Origin: Planktothrix agardhii NIES-204 | GTDB taxonomy: Bacteria > Cyanobacteriota > Cyanobacteriia > Cyanobacteriales > Microcoleaceae | Direction of reading: 5' to 3' | NCBI GenBank assembly: GCA_003609755.1 | Contig: AP017991.1 | Coordinates: forward strand, 186,001 to 250,000 | DNA: 64,000 nt | Shown: piece after piece, positions 40,711 to 48,706 of the stretch | Numbering within the stretch: the first letter of the stretch is position 1 | How the letters are laid out: each line of letters begins with the position of its first letter | The notes under the pieces: model-generated | What the model saw: only the letters and a program-made list of their open reading frames with translations | The model's database searches: none | What the model was told of the DNA's origin: nothing | Position numbers and translations under genes: made by a program

Positions 40711-42183
40711 TCAAGAGGATTCAGCATTAGAATCATCATTATTATCGCCTCCATCGCTAGATTTTACCTGCAACACTACGAGGGTCATATCATCCCCATT
40801 TCGGTTTTCTGCACCAATAAATTGTTGAACTTGTTCAAACAAATAATCCAGAATTGCTTGGGGATTTCTACAATTCTGACACGCCCAATGGAATGCTTGG
40901 CTAAGATTTTCCTCATCGAAGCGATCGCCTCGTTGATTCATCGCATCCGTAAATCCATCGGTATAATAAATAATTGTATCCCCTGGATAAAGTTGGATTT
41001 TATCTTCATAATAGCGACTATTCGCATCTAATCCAATCAACATTCCCAAAGTATCCAACCTGATAATATTATTAGTTGCAATCTGCCATAATAACGGGGG
41101 ATGATGGGCCGCATTACTATAGGACAACATTCGAGTCGCCGGATCATATTCCGAATAAAACAAGGTAACAAAGCGGCTAGAATTTTCCAAGTCCGCATAC
41201 ATAACTTGATTCAAATGCCCCAAAATCAAGGAAGGAGAATGGCGGTTTAATACCTCAGCCCGCAACATTCCCCTGGTCATAGTCATAATCAAACCCGCCG
41301 GAACTCCCTTACCCATGACATCGCCGATGACAATACTCCAGCACTCATCAGTATAGATAGTAAGATGATCACCCCGTTTGTCAAAATTAGAGGGAATAAA
41401 ATCATAATAATCTCCTCCGACTCGGTTCGCCGTTTGACATTGGGCAGCAATGTTTAAACCCGGAATTGTCGGGCATTTTCGAGGCAATAATTGTAACTGA
41501 ATTTCCGCCCCAATTTCTAATTCTCGATCTAAACGTTCCTTCTCCCGTAGGGAAGTTGCTAACTCATCATTGGCAATAGCAACGGCCGTTTGATCAGCAA
41601 CTAAACGGATTAATTTCTGACGGGTCGGTGTCCAAACATAATTAACATCATGACTAAAAACATATAACCGTCCGCGCTCGATATTATTCACCAAAATCGG
41701 TGTCCCGAATAACTGCACCTCGGGGCCAAGATAGCGACTAACTTGATAATCTAAATTTGCCGTATAGGTTTGTAATGCCGATTCCGATAAGTCTTCTAAC
41801 CTTCCTGTAGATGAGAGCGAGGTAATTTGTCGGGTTACGGCTTCGATCGCTTGCCGAATATCCTGACATTGACGTCCTTCCTGACAATGGAGCCGTTGAA
41901 ACCGAACTTGTCCATTAGGTTTAAATAATACTAAAGCCCCCCCATCAGAATCCGTCACCCGACTAGCAACTAAGGGAGTTAACTCTAAAAATTGATTCAG
42001 GTTGTTGAAGCTACGCAGGGCATACCCCAAGGAACTTAACAACTCGTTCACGTTTTGCTGTTCTCGGTGCAAACGCGCCACCATTTCCTTGAGGGCAAAA
42101 ACTGGCGTCGTTTCCGGTGTTGCAGAACCGGTAATCGAGTCAGCAAATTGATCGGAGCGTTTAGGGAGGGGCAAGGCTGTCAT
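40711..42183 (-). CDS. GAF-domain PP2C-type phosphatase (RsbU/SpoIIE-like)
   Basis: 490 residues. A GAF domain lies at about 50-215 (DGGALVLFKPNGQVRFQR, IERGRLYVFSHD), then the SpoIIE/RsbU phosphatase domain from about 235, with GGDYYDF, VIGDVMGKGVPAGLIM, YSNAAHHPPLL, DTIIYYTDGFTDA and RNGDDMTLVVLQV, so the metal-binding Asp residues are complete. It probably dephosphorylates an anti-sigma-factor antagonist or similar partner in response to a GAF ligand. It is last in a same-strand run with DUF502, nusB and ftsY. Its upstream gap is filled with tandem repeats. Confidence 0.92.
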   Translation of the reverse strand: MTALPLPKRSDQFADSITGSATPETTPVFALKEMVARLHREQQNVNELLSSLGYALRSFNNLNQFLELTPLVASRVTDSDGGALVLFKPNGQVRFQRLHCQEGRQCQDIRQAIEAVTRQITSLSSTGRLEDLSESALQTYTANLDYQVSRYLGPEVQLFGTPILVNNIERGRLYVFSHDVNYVWTPTRQKLIRLVADQTAVAIANDELATSLREKERLDRELEIGAEIQLQLLPRKCPTIPGLNIAAQCQTANRVGGDYYDFIPSNFDKRGDHLTIYTDECWSIVIGDVMGKGVPAGLIMTMTRGMLRAEVLNRHSPSLILGHLNQVMYADLENSSRFVTLFYSEYDPATRMLSYSNAAHHPPLLWQIATNNIIRLDTLGMLIGLDANSRYYEDKIQLYPGDTIIYYTDGFTDAMNQRGDRFDEENLSQAFHWACQNCRNPQAILDYLFEQVQQFIGAENRNGDDMTLVVLQVKSSDGGDNNDDSNAESS

Positions 42184-42197
42184 CTAAAACCTCACGG

Positions 42198-42405
42198 GAG
42201 AAGGGGAGCAGGGGGAGCCAGGGGGAGCAGGGGGAGCCAGGGGGAGCCAGGGGGAGCGGGGGGAGCAGGGGGAGCGGGGGAGGCAGGGGGAGCAGAAACA
42301 GTGCGACCGTCCTCGCTCGCTGAATATCACCCATTACCTATTACCTATTACCCATTACCTATTACCCAAAACCCAAAACCCAAAACCCAAAACCCAAAAC
42401 CCATT
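42198..42405. repeat. Minisatellite GGGGGAGC(C)A and tandem heptamers
   Basis: About ten 9-10 base units of GGGGGAGCA/GGGGGAGCCA at 42203-42300, then CATTACCTATTACC and five CCCAAAA heptamers at 42330-42405, filling the ftsY-rsbU gap. There is no spacer structure, so it is not a CRISPR. Such arrays are prone to length change. Confidence 0.85.
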
Positions 42406-42413
42406 ACTTTGAT

Positions 42414-43958
42414 TTAGCCACTGAGGAGGGCCTCGATAAACTCGTAGCTGGAAAACGGGCGTAAATCTTCAATACTTTCCCCAACTCCGATAAACCGAAT
42501 CGGTAAGCCAAGTTGCTGGACAATAGCTAGGGCAACACCACCTTTAGCAGTTCCGTCGAGTTTTGTCAATACTACCCCACTTAATTGAGCCACTTCTGAA
42601 AAAACTTCGGCTTGGCGTAAACCGTTTTGACCCAAGGTAGAATCCAATACTAACAAAGATTGAATTTTAGCTGATGGAGCGCGTTTATCAATGACTCGAC
42701 GGATTTTATTGAGTTCCTCCATTAAATTCTTTTTATTTTGCAAGCGACCAGCCGTATCAATAATTAACAATTCCGTATTTCGAGATATTGCCGCTTCTAT
42801 GGCATCATAAACCACCGCCGCCGGATCGGTATTTTTTCCAGGGTTCGCCACGACTTCCACACCCGTGCGTTCTCCCCAGACTTTCACCTGATCAACGGCC
42901 GCAGCCCGAAAGGTATCCCCAGCAGCGATTAAACACCGATAACCGGATTTTTGGGCTAAATGGGCAATTTTGCCGATGGTTGTAGTTTTACCCGCCCCAT
43001 TGACTCCGGTGACTAACCAAATATTGAGCGTATCTTTTTCCGGTGCGAAACTAATCGGATAGCCCTGGGAAAAGGGTTCTTCTAAAATTCCTCTTAATAT
43101 TTGTTTAAGATAGGCGATCGCTTGTTCAGGGGGGAGGGCTTCTTGACGAAGTTTATTTTGTAGGGCTTCAATCACGCGATCGGTGGCTGCAACCCCGACA
43201 TCCGCCTGTAATAGCATAGACTCAATTTCATCAACTGCCTGTTGATTTAATGGCCCTTGACCGACAATGGCTTTTAATTGGTTGAGTAAGTTGCGCCGTG
43301 TCCTTCCTAAAGCTTTCCAGAGTTTCTGTAACCAGGTAATTTCTTCTAAGGCGACTTGATCGGGACGGCGACCTTGATCGGCTAAGACCTGGGCCGACCA
43401 CATAAAGACCTCATCAAACACCATTCCCGCTTCCCCAGAGGCGATTTCGCTGGTTTCGGGTTCCGGTTCAATGGCGGTTTCTTTTAGCCGTTCTAGGCGG
43501 GTTTGGCGTTCTGTGGTTGATGCTGCCCAAAAAGGTAGGGGTTCTGTTGATTCTGGGGGAGCAGGGGGGGTTTTTGTCTCTGGGAGGTTGGTTTCAGGTG
43601 CGCTAACGAATTCGGGTGCAACTGTTGGTTCAGTAATGCCCCCCATTGACAAGGGGGGGGTGGGGGGGGCGGCTTCCGTTTCTACTTCTTGAATTTCCTG
43701 GGTTAAAACGGTCTGTTCAACTTCCGGTTCAACTTCCGGTTCAACTTCCGGTTCCGGTTCTTGTTGTTTCTGAATATTTTTATAAGCTGCCTTTGCCCAC
43801 TGTAAATAATCCTCAGAAATTTGAGGTTTTTCTTCCGAACTATCAGCCGTTTCAGTAGGTTGATCTACTTTGACTGGTTCGGATTGAACCTCCGTTTCCG
43901 GTTCTTGATTTTGATCTGTTTTTTCATTAAATTGACGACGAAACCAATTAAATACCAT
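42414..43958 (-). CDS. ftsY: Signal recognition particle receptor FtsY
   Basis: 514 residues. The first 200 form an acidic, Pro/Glu-rich A domain, followed by the NG GTPase: GVNGAGKTTTIGKIA (P-loop), DTFRAAAVDQ, DTAGRLQNK and TKLDGTAKGG. FtsY docks ribosome-SRP complexes at the membrane. The A domain contains EPEVEPEVEPEVE repeats and an in-frame copy of the C/G-rich repeat (43637-43672) encoding PPTPPLSMGG, which is not conserved and unlike its acidic surroundings. It lies downstream of nusB on the same strand. Confidence 0.95.
   Translation of the reverse strand: MVFNWFRRQFNEKTDQNQEPETEVQSEPVKVDQPTETADSSEEKPQISEDYLQWAKAAYKNIQKQQEPEPEVEPEVEPEVEQTVLTQEIQEVETEAAPPTPPLSMGGITEPTVAPEFVSAPETNLPETKTPPAPPESTEPLPFWAASTTERQTRLERLKETAIEPEPETSEIASGEAGMVFDEVFMWSAQVLADQGRRPDQVALEEITWLQKLWKALGRTRRNLLNQLKAIVGQGPLNQQAVDEIESMLLQADVGVAATDRVIEALQNKLRQEALPPEQAIAYLKQILRGILEEPFSQGYPISFAPEKDTLNIWLVTGVNGAGKTTTIGKIAHLAQKSGYRCLIAAGDTFRAAAVDQVKVWGERTGVEVVANPGKNTDPAAVVYDAIEAAISRNTELLIIDTAGRLQNKKNLMEELNKIRRVIDKRAPSAKIQSLLVLDSTLGQNGLRQAEVFSEVAQLSGVVLTKLDGTAKGGVALAIVQQLGLPIRFIGVGESIEDLRPFSSYEFIEALLSG
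43637..43672. repeat. C/G-rich dispersed repeat inserted in frame in ftsY
   Basis: CCCCCCATTGACAAGGGGGG followed by a G-run. Read on the coding strand it gives Pro-rich PPTPPLSMGG, the same kind of peptide (PPTPPCQGG) encoded by the repeat at 46858. The frame is kept. Confidence 0.7.
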
Positions 43959-43974
43959 AGTTTTTTTTAATATT

Positions 43975-44105
43975 AGTTATCAGTTATTAAGAGCCAGGGG
44001 GAGCAGGGAGTTAAACCCATTACCCATTACCTACCTATTACCCATTACCCATTACCTACCTATTACCCATTACCCACTACCTGTTCCCTATTCCCTGTTC
44101 CCTGT
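43975..44105. repeat. STRR tract between ftsY and nusB
   Basis: Alternating CCCATTA and CCTATTA heptamers and GTTCCCT units. The right end runs into the nusB coding sequence and encodes its last dozen residues. Confidence 0.85.
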
Positions 44106-44722
44106 TCTCCAGCTTTTAATTTATCGACAAATCGACGAAGAACGCCGTTAATAAAGCGAAAACTTTCTTCATCACTGTAGCGTTTTGCCAGTTCAATAGC
44201 TTCATTAATTGCCACTTGTTCTTGCAAATCTAAATACATTAATTCGGCAACGGCAATGCGGAGAATATCTCGATCAATTCGAGGGAGTCGGTTTAATTGC
44301 CAATCGACCAAGACATCTGTTAATAACTGATCGATTTCAGCTTTATGGGTATTAACTTGAATCAGAATATCAAGGGCATAATTACAGACTTCTTGTTGAT
44401 TGGCTAATTGTACCAATTCCGGTAATTCAATAGCGGTACTTAAACGATTAATTGCTCCTTGAACTAACTCAATGGCTTCATAAACCATTGTTCTAGCACT
44501 TTGTAAATCATTTGCCCGAATTTGGCTACCTAAAAGGCGATCGCTACTGCGTTGTAGTTCAGAAACCGCCGTTTCTAAGGACTCCTGACCTTCAGCCGTC
44601 AACGTCCGAACTGCGGCAATTAAAACATCATGTAATTCTTGAGTTTCCAGGCGCTCGGAAGTCGCAGGAAGTTGACTAATTCCAAGTAAAGCGAGTTCAC
44701 GGGCAGTACGACGGGCTTGCAT
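44063..44722 (-). CDS. nusB: Transcription antitermination protein NusB
   Basis: 219 residues. The N-terminal [16 protein letters not shown] and the C-terminal core [16 protein letters not shown]...[25 protein letters not shown] are classical NusB; cyanobacterial forms are longer than the roughly 140-residue E. coli protein. It binds boxA RNA with NusE (S10) in rRNA antitermination. The last about 12 residues ([15 protein letters not shown]) are encoded by heptamer repeat DNA and are not part of the fold. It lies between DUF502 (34 bases upstream) and ftsY. Confidence 0.94.
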   Translation of the reverse strand: MQARRTARELALLGISQLPATSERLETQELHDVLIAAVRTLTAEGQESLETAVSELQRSSDRLLGSQIRANDLQSARTMVYEAIELVQGAINRLSTAIELPELVQLANQQEVCNYALDILIQVNTHKAEIDQLLTDVLVDWQLNRLPRIDRDILRIAVAELMYLDLQEQVAINEAIELAKRYSDEESFRFINGVLRRFVDKLKAGEQGTGNREQVVGNG

Positions 44723-44756
44723 AGGTTATAAGAATTTAAGAATAAAGATTGTCCCT

Positions 44757-45506
44757 TTAATTTTCGCTGACCCCAATGCCCTCATCTTCTAGGACAATAG
44801 CCGGAATTCTGTTTTCGGTTTTGAGCAGAGATTCTAATGGAGGTTCAGTTTTGGGGTTAAGGGCTTTCACCGTTGATGAAGACGTTGTATTAACAATTCC
44901 ACCGGATACGATAATTTTAAACGCATCTTCTACCGAGATGGTCAGGTTAATGACCTCCTGCTGTGGAACAATAGCATACCATCCACTGGTGGGGTTCGGG
45001 GTCGTGGGAATAAACACACTAACCATTTCCTCAGATAATTTGGACTGCATATCACCACCGACTGACCCAGTAACAAAAGCCAGTGACCAAAGACCTCGAC
45101 GGGGATATTCCACTAAGACTACACGACTGAATTTATCGTTTGAATCTCGTAAAAGGGTTTCTAAAAGTTGTTTCAGGGTTTTGTAAACCGAACCCGCTAG
45201 GGGAATAGCTTGTAAGATTTTTTCACCAAAGCCCAAAAGCCATTGTCCCGCAATATTACGGGCCATTAAACCAATAAATAATATTCCTGACAGGGGTACA
45301 GCTAACCCAACCAAAACATTCAGTAGGTTAACTAAAATGGGGTGCAAACCATCAAAGGGATTAATTTGCTTAGGAATACGGGTCAGAAACTCAATCACAG
45401 AACTGGAGATAGTGATGGTCAACCAGATTGTGGTTGCTAGGGGAATCACGACCAACAGACCTGCAATTAAGTCATTTTTTAAGTCCTGCTTCAAGCGTTG
45501 GAACAC
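44757..45506 (-). CDS. DUF502 family membrane protein
   Basis: 249 residues with two main transmembrane segments (about 14-37 and 58-82) and the conserved core IPLAGSVYKTLKQLLETLL and VVLVEYPRRGLWSLAFVTG of DUF502. The family is found across bacteria and plants and its function is unresolved. The VFIPTTPNPTSGWY motif is also typical. It is probably the first gene of the DUF502-nusB-ftsY-rsbU run, and is divergent from the TPR cluster. Confidence 0.9.
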   Translation of the reverse strand: MFQRLKQDLKNDLIAGLLVVIPLATTIWLTITISSSVIEFLTRIPKQINPFDGLHPILVNLLNVLVGLAVPLSGILFIGLMARNIAGQWLLGFGEKILQAIPLAGSVYKTLKQLLETLLRDSNDKFSRVVLVEYPRRGLWSLAFVTGSVGGDMQSKLSEEMVSVFIPTTPNPTSGWYAIVPQQEVINLTISVEDAFKIIVSGGIVNTTSSSTVKALNPKTEPPLESLLKTENRIPAIVLEDEGIGVSEN

Positions 45507-45662
45507 AGAGCGTCCAGTCTCCTCTTTTTTTTGGTGTTTCTCTTTCCTATTATTAACGATGATTTGTCTTTGCAGCGATCTATTTACCCAGATGGGAAGA
45601 AGAAATGAGGGCGGGCTTGAGCAGATGCTAGGAATGCCACTACTCTCAAGGTAGCCCAGGTA

Positions 45663-46994
45663 GTGTTTGAGAAACTAACTGTACAGAGAGTAGACAATTA
45701 CTCCCCTATTGCTAGAATAGATGGGGTTAGTTCACACCAACCTCGCGACATAGTACAGAATATAACAATCGCAAAGACTTTCTACCCATTTTTCAATCCT
45801 CAGCAAAACACTGTGAATCCAAGCATTGAAGACTTAATCCAATCAGCGATCACTGATTTAGATGTGGGAAATCTGCGAGAAGCTGATCAGACAATCTCAC
45901 GAATTTTAGCACGAGATCCCGATCATGCTCAAACCTATAAAGTTTTAGGGGATTGGTATGAAGTTCAAGGACTATTCCCAGAAGCCATTTCTGCCTATAA
46001 ACAGGCAATTAAGTTACAACCAGATTTTGTAGAAGCCTATGCCTATTTAGCTCAAGTTTTACGAAATACAGGAGAGTTTGAGCCAGCCTTTTTCTGTTAT
46101 AAAAAAGCCCTAAATTTGCGTCCAACTTGGACAGAATTATATTTTCAATGGGGTCAGGCTTATTACTGGAGTGGGGATATTCCCAAGGCGATTCGATGCT
46201 ATCAAAAAACCTTAGAACAAAACCCCAATCATGTTAACTCCTATTTTACCTTAGCAATGGCTTATGGGCAGTTGGGAGATACAAAACGAGCTATTGCACT
46301 CTATCAAAGAGTGATTCATCTGCAACCAGATTTTGCTAATGCCTATAATAATTTAGGTTGTTTGTTATTTGGTATAAATGATTATGACGGGGCTTTAGAA
46401 GCCTGGGAAAAATCATTAATTTATAATGATAATGAAATAGAAAAATCATTAATTTATAATAATATTGGTCAAGTTTTTAATGCTCAAGGAAGAATTAAAG
46501 AGGCGATTAAATCCTATCATCAAGCCCTAAACATTAAAGATGATTTTCCTTTGGCTTATACCAATTTAGGCAAAATTCTCCAGCAACAAAATCAACATAA
46601 AAATGCAGTTTCCTACTTTGAAAAAGTTATTGAATTAGAACCAGAAAATATATTTGCCTATACCGACTGTGGAGCTTCTTTACTCAATTTAGGAAGACTG
46701 GATGCAGCGTTGAGTTGTTTCAAAAAAGTTATTGAGCTAGAACCTAAATTTGTAGAAGGTTACTGTCAAGGAGTACAGAAACGTTCGGAATTGGATGAAT
46801 TATCTTTAGCCAGAAAGTCCTGTGCTGATTTTCTCATAGCATTACAACAGGATGATACCCCCCCAACTCCCCCTTGCCAAGGGGGGCTAGGGGAAGTACA
46901 TCTGTCCCCCACCCTTACCAAGAGGGGGCTAGGGGGGGTAAAACGGTCTATGAACATCTCTATCAAACCTATCTTCACCTGGGAAATACTTTAA
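45663..46994 (+). CDS. TPR protein, N-terminal half of a split TPR-GT61 gene
   Basis: 443 residues from a GTG start. After a 70-residue lead, about nine TPR units of 34 residues run to about residue 385 (AISAYKQAIKLQPDFVEAYAY and similar). The frame then enters a C/G-rich repeat at 46858, reads PPTPPCQGGLGE and SPTLTKRGLGG, and stops after about 20 unrelated residues. The missing continuation is the next entry, one frame over. Adding one C to the C7 tract at 46858-46864 would make a single 991-residue protein. It is either a pseudogene half, a phase-variable gene or a sequencing slip. Confidence 0.75.
   Translation: MFEKLTVQRVDNYSPIARIDGVSSHQPRDIVQNITIAKTFYPFFNPQQNTVNPSIEDLIQSAITDLDVGNLREADQTISRILARDPDHAQTYKVLGDWYEVQGLFPEAISAYKQAIKLQPDFVEAYAYLAQVLRNTGEFEPAFFCYKKALNLRPTWTELYFQWGQAYYWSGDIPKAIRCYQKTLEQNPNHVNSYFTLAMAYGQLGDTKRAIALYQRVIHLQPDFANAYNNLGCLLFGINDYDGALEAWEKSLIYNDNEIEKSLIYNNIGQVFNAQGRIKEAIKSYHQALNIKDDFPLAYTNLGKILQQQNQHKNAVSYFEKVIELEPENIFAYTDCGASLLNLGRLDAALSCFKKVIELEPKFVEGYCQGVQKRSELDELSLARKSCADFLIALQQDDTPPTPPCQGGLGEVHLSPTLTKRGLGGVKRSMNISIKPIFTWEIL
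46858..46941. repeat. C/G-rich repeat pair at the break of the TPR-GT61 gene
   Basis: Two tandem units: CCCCCC(C)AACTCCCCCTTGCCAAGGGGGGCTAG... and CCCCCACCCTTACCAAGAGGGGGCTAGGGGGGG, each with a C-rich arm and a G-rich arm able to fold. It begins with a C7 homopolymer. It belongs to the family present at 11174, 43637, 9324 and 13344. Confidence 0.75.
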
Positions 46995-48637
46995 CGATTT
47001 ACGGCAAGTTTGATCAAGCAGTGAGCTACTACCAAAAAGCAACACAAATTCAACCCTATTCAGTAGAAATTTATCTAAAATTAGGCAATTGTTTATTCAA
47101 AAATCAACAACTAAATGCGGCTTTAACGATTTATCAAATCGCTCTAAATCTACTCAAAAACGAGTCTATTTTTTCCCATATTCAGTTACTTGAAGTGAAT
47201 TTGCAATTGGGGAGAATATTGGAAAAACAAGGATATTGGGAATCTGCTGCGGACTACTATAGTCAAGTTTTACAGACTCAGCAGGAAAAGGAGTTTAATT
47301 CTTGGGTCAATGACCATCCCTCAATCTTAACTTTATGGCAAGAATGGGCAAATGCTCCCTATATTCAACAGACGGATATTCCTGAAGGAGTGTGTGATTC
47401 AACCCTAACCTGGCTGACCAATAATAATTTACAGGATAGCCATTATTGTAATCTATCAGGATTATGCGGTTCGCAAAACTTGGATAACTGGAAACAGACA
47501 CCCTCTAAACCGAATCAATGTGGGGGGTTAGATTGTGAAATCTGTCTCAAAAATGTGTTCAAATGCTTTCATTGGCAGAATTTGGGACAGGGAATTCAAA
47601 AAGGTTTGACATCCAAAAATAATACAGTTTCAACGCCTTTGTTTGTGGCGATAATTCCTAATGGACGAGCCTGGATTGTTCCCCAACAGAATTATTGGAT
47701 GGTTTGCAAAGCGATCGCTATTATTACACCTGATAATCAACTATTAGCCGATGTCTCAAGGGAATATCCCGCCCCCCTTCCGGGTTGTCCCAGTTATGAC
47801 CCACAACAGCATCAAGTTTTTCAACAGTCAGAATTACCGCCCCTAGAGACCATTGAAGGTCGGGTCGTAGTATTATCGGGGCTGTCGGGGAATGTCTATT
47901 TTCATTGGATGGTGGATGTTTTACCGAGATTGGAATTATTGCGCCAAAGTGGGATAAATTTTGATCAAATAGATTGGTTTTTAGTCAATAGTTACCAAGC
48001 ACCCTTTCAACGGGAAACCCTAACTCGCTTAGGAATTCCAGAGTTTAAAATCCTCGAAAGTGATCAATTTCCCCATATTCAGGCACAACAGCTAATTGTT
48101 CCCTCCTTTGCTGGACATACAGGATGGTTGCAACCCTGGGCAATTGATACTTTGCGCCGTTGGTTTCTCCCTAAAAGCTCAAATTCGGGTAAGAATTATC
48201 CCGAACGAATTTATATTAGTCGGGGAGATGCCAGCTATCGTCGGGTTTTAAATGAGGATGAAGTAATTCAATTCTTACGTCCTTGGGGCTTTGTGACCGT
48301 GCAACTTGAAACCCTATCCTTTACGGAACAGGTGGCTTTGTTTGCTGAAGCTAAGGTAATTATGGGGGCCCATGGTAGCGGTTTAACCAATATTCTGTTT
48401 TGTCAACCCGGAACCCAAGTAATTGAGTTTATGTCCCCCCACTATAATCGTCATTATTATTGGGTAATTAGTCAATATCTGGGATTAGAACATTATTGTT
48501 TGACTGGAGATGGGTTTGCTTGCTATCCGCTACGGGGGTTAATGTATCAAAATCCCCTGACCGAAGATATTTGGCTGAATCTGGTTTCTTTGAAAAGGCT
48601 ATTAGAAATACTGTTTGTCCGATCACCGTGGAAATAA
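46874..48637 (+). CDS. TPR plus glycosyltransferase family 61 (DUF563), C-terminal half of split gene
   Basis: 587 residues from a TTG located inside the repeat, not a convincing start. Residues from about 25 resume TPR sequence (HLGNTLTIYGKFDQAVSYYQKA), then a Cys-rich linker (CGGLDCEICLKNVFKC), then the GT61 domain from about 300. That domain has GNVYFHWMVDVLPRLELL, FDQIDWFLVN, ERIYISRGDASYRRVLNE and VIMGAHGSGLTNILFCQPG, the family hallmarks. GT61 enzymes transfer pentoses, hexoses or GlcNAc onto glycans or proteins. The catalytic domain looks intact, so the gene is probably recently split or only conditionally out of frame. Confidence 0.8.
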   Translation: MPRGARGSTSVPHPYQEGARGGKTVYEHLYQTYLHLGNTLTIYGKFDQAVSYYQKATQIQPYSVEIYLKLGNCLFKNQQLNAALTIYQIALNLLKNESIFSHIQLLEVNLQLGRILEKQGYWESAADYYSQVLQTQQEKEFNSWVNDHPSILTLWQEWANAPYIQQTDIPEGVCDSTLTWLTNNNLQDSHYCNLSGLCGSQNLDNWKQTPSKPNQCGGLDCEICLKNVFKCFHWQNLGQGIQKGLTSKNNTVSTPLFVAIIPNGRAWIVPQQNYWMVCKAIAIITPDNQLLADVSREYPAPLPGCPSYDPQQHQVFQQSELPPLETIEGRVVVLSGLSGNVYFHWMVDVLPRLELLRQSGINFDQIDWFLVNSYQAPFQRETLTRLGIPEFKILESDQFPHIQAQQLIVPSFAGHTGWLQPWAIDTLRRWFLPKSSNSGKNYPERIYISRGDASYRRVLNEDEVIQFLRPWGFVTVQLETLSFTEQVALFAEAKVIMGAHGSGLTNILFCQPGTQVIEFMSPHYNRHYYWVISQYLGLEHYCLTGDGFACYPLRGLMYQNPLTEDIWLNLVSLKRLLEILFVRSPWK

Positions 48638-48706
48638 ATATCTTAATCCCAAAAATCTGATATGTGAAACCCAAAACCCGATAGAATTGATTGGGGAAGA
48701 TCCCCA

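Noticed and set aside
42198-42405. Possible CRISPR array
   Set aside because: Units are contiguous 7-10 base repeats with no unique spacers; there are no cas genes in the window.
42055-42417. 120-codon frame with Gly-rich sequence
   Set aside because: Encoded mostly by the GGGGGAGC minisatellite and antisense to the start of the rsbU-like gene.
45337-45654. 105-codon plus-strand frame over the DUF502 start
   Set aside because: Antisense to DUF502 for most of its length and without any conserved feature.
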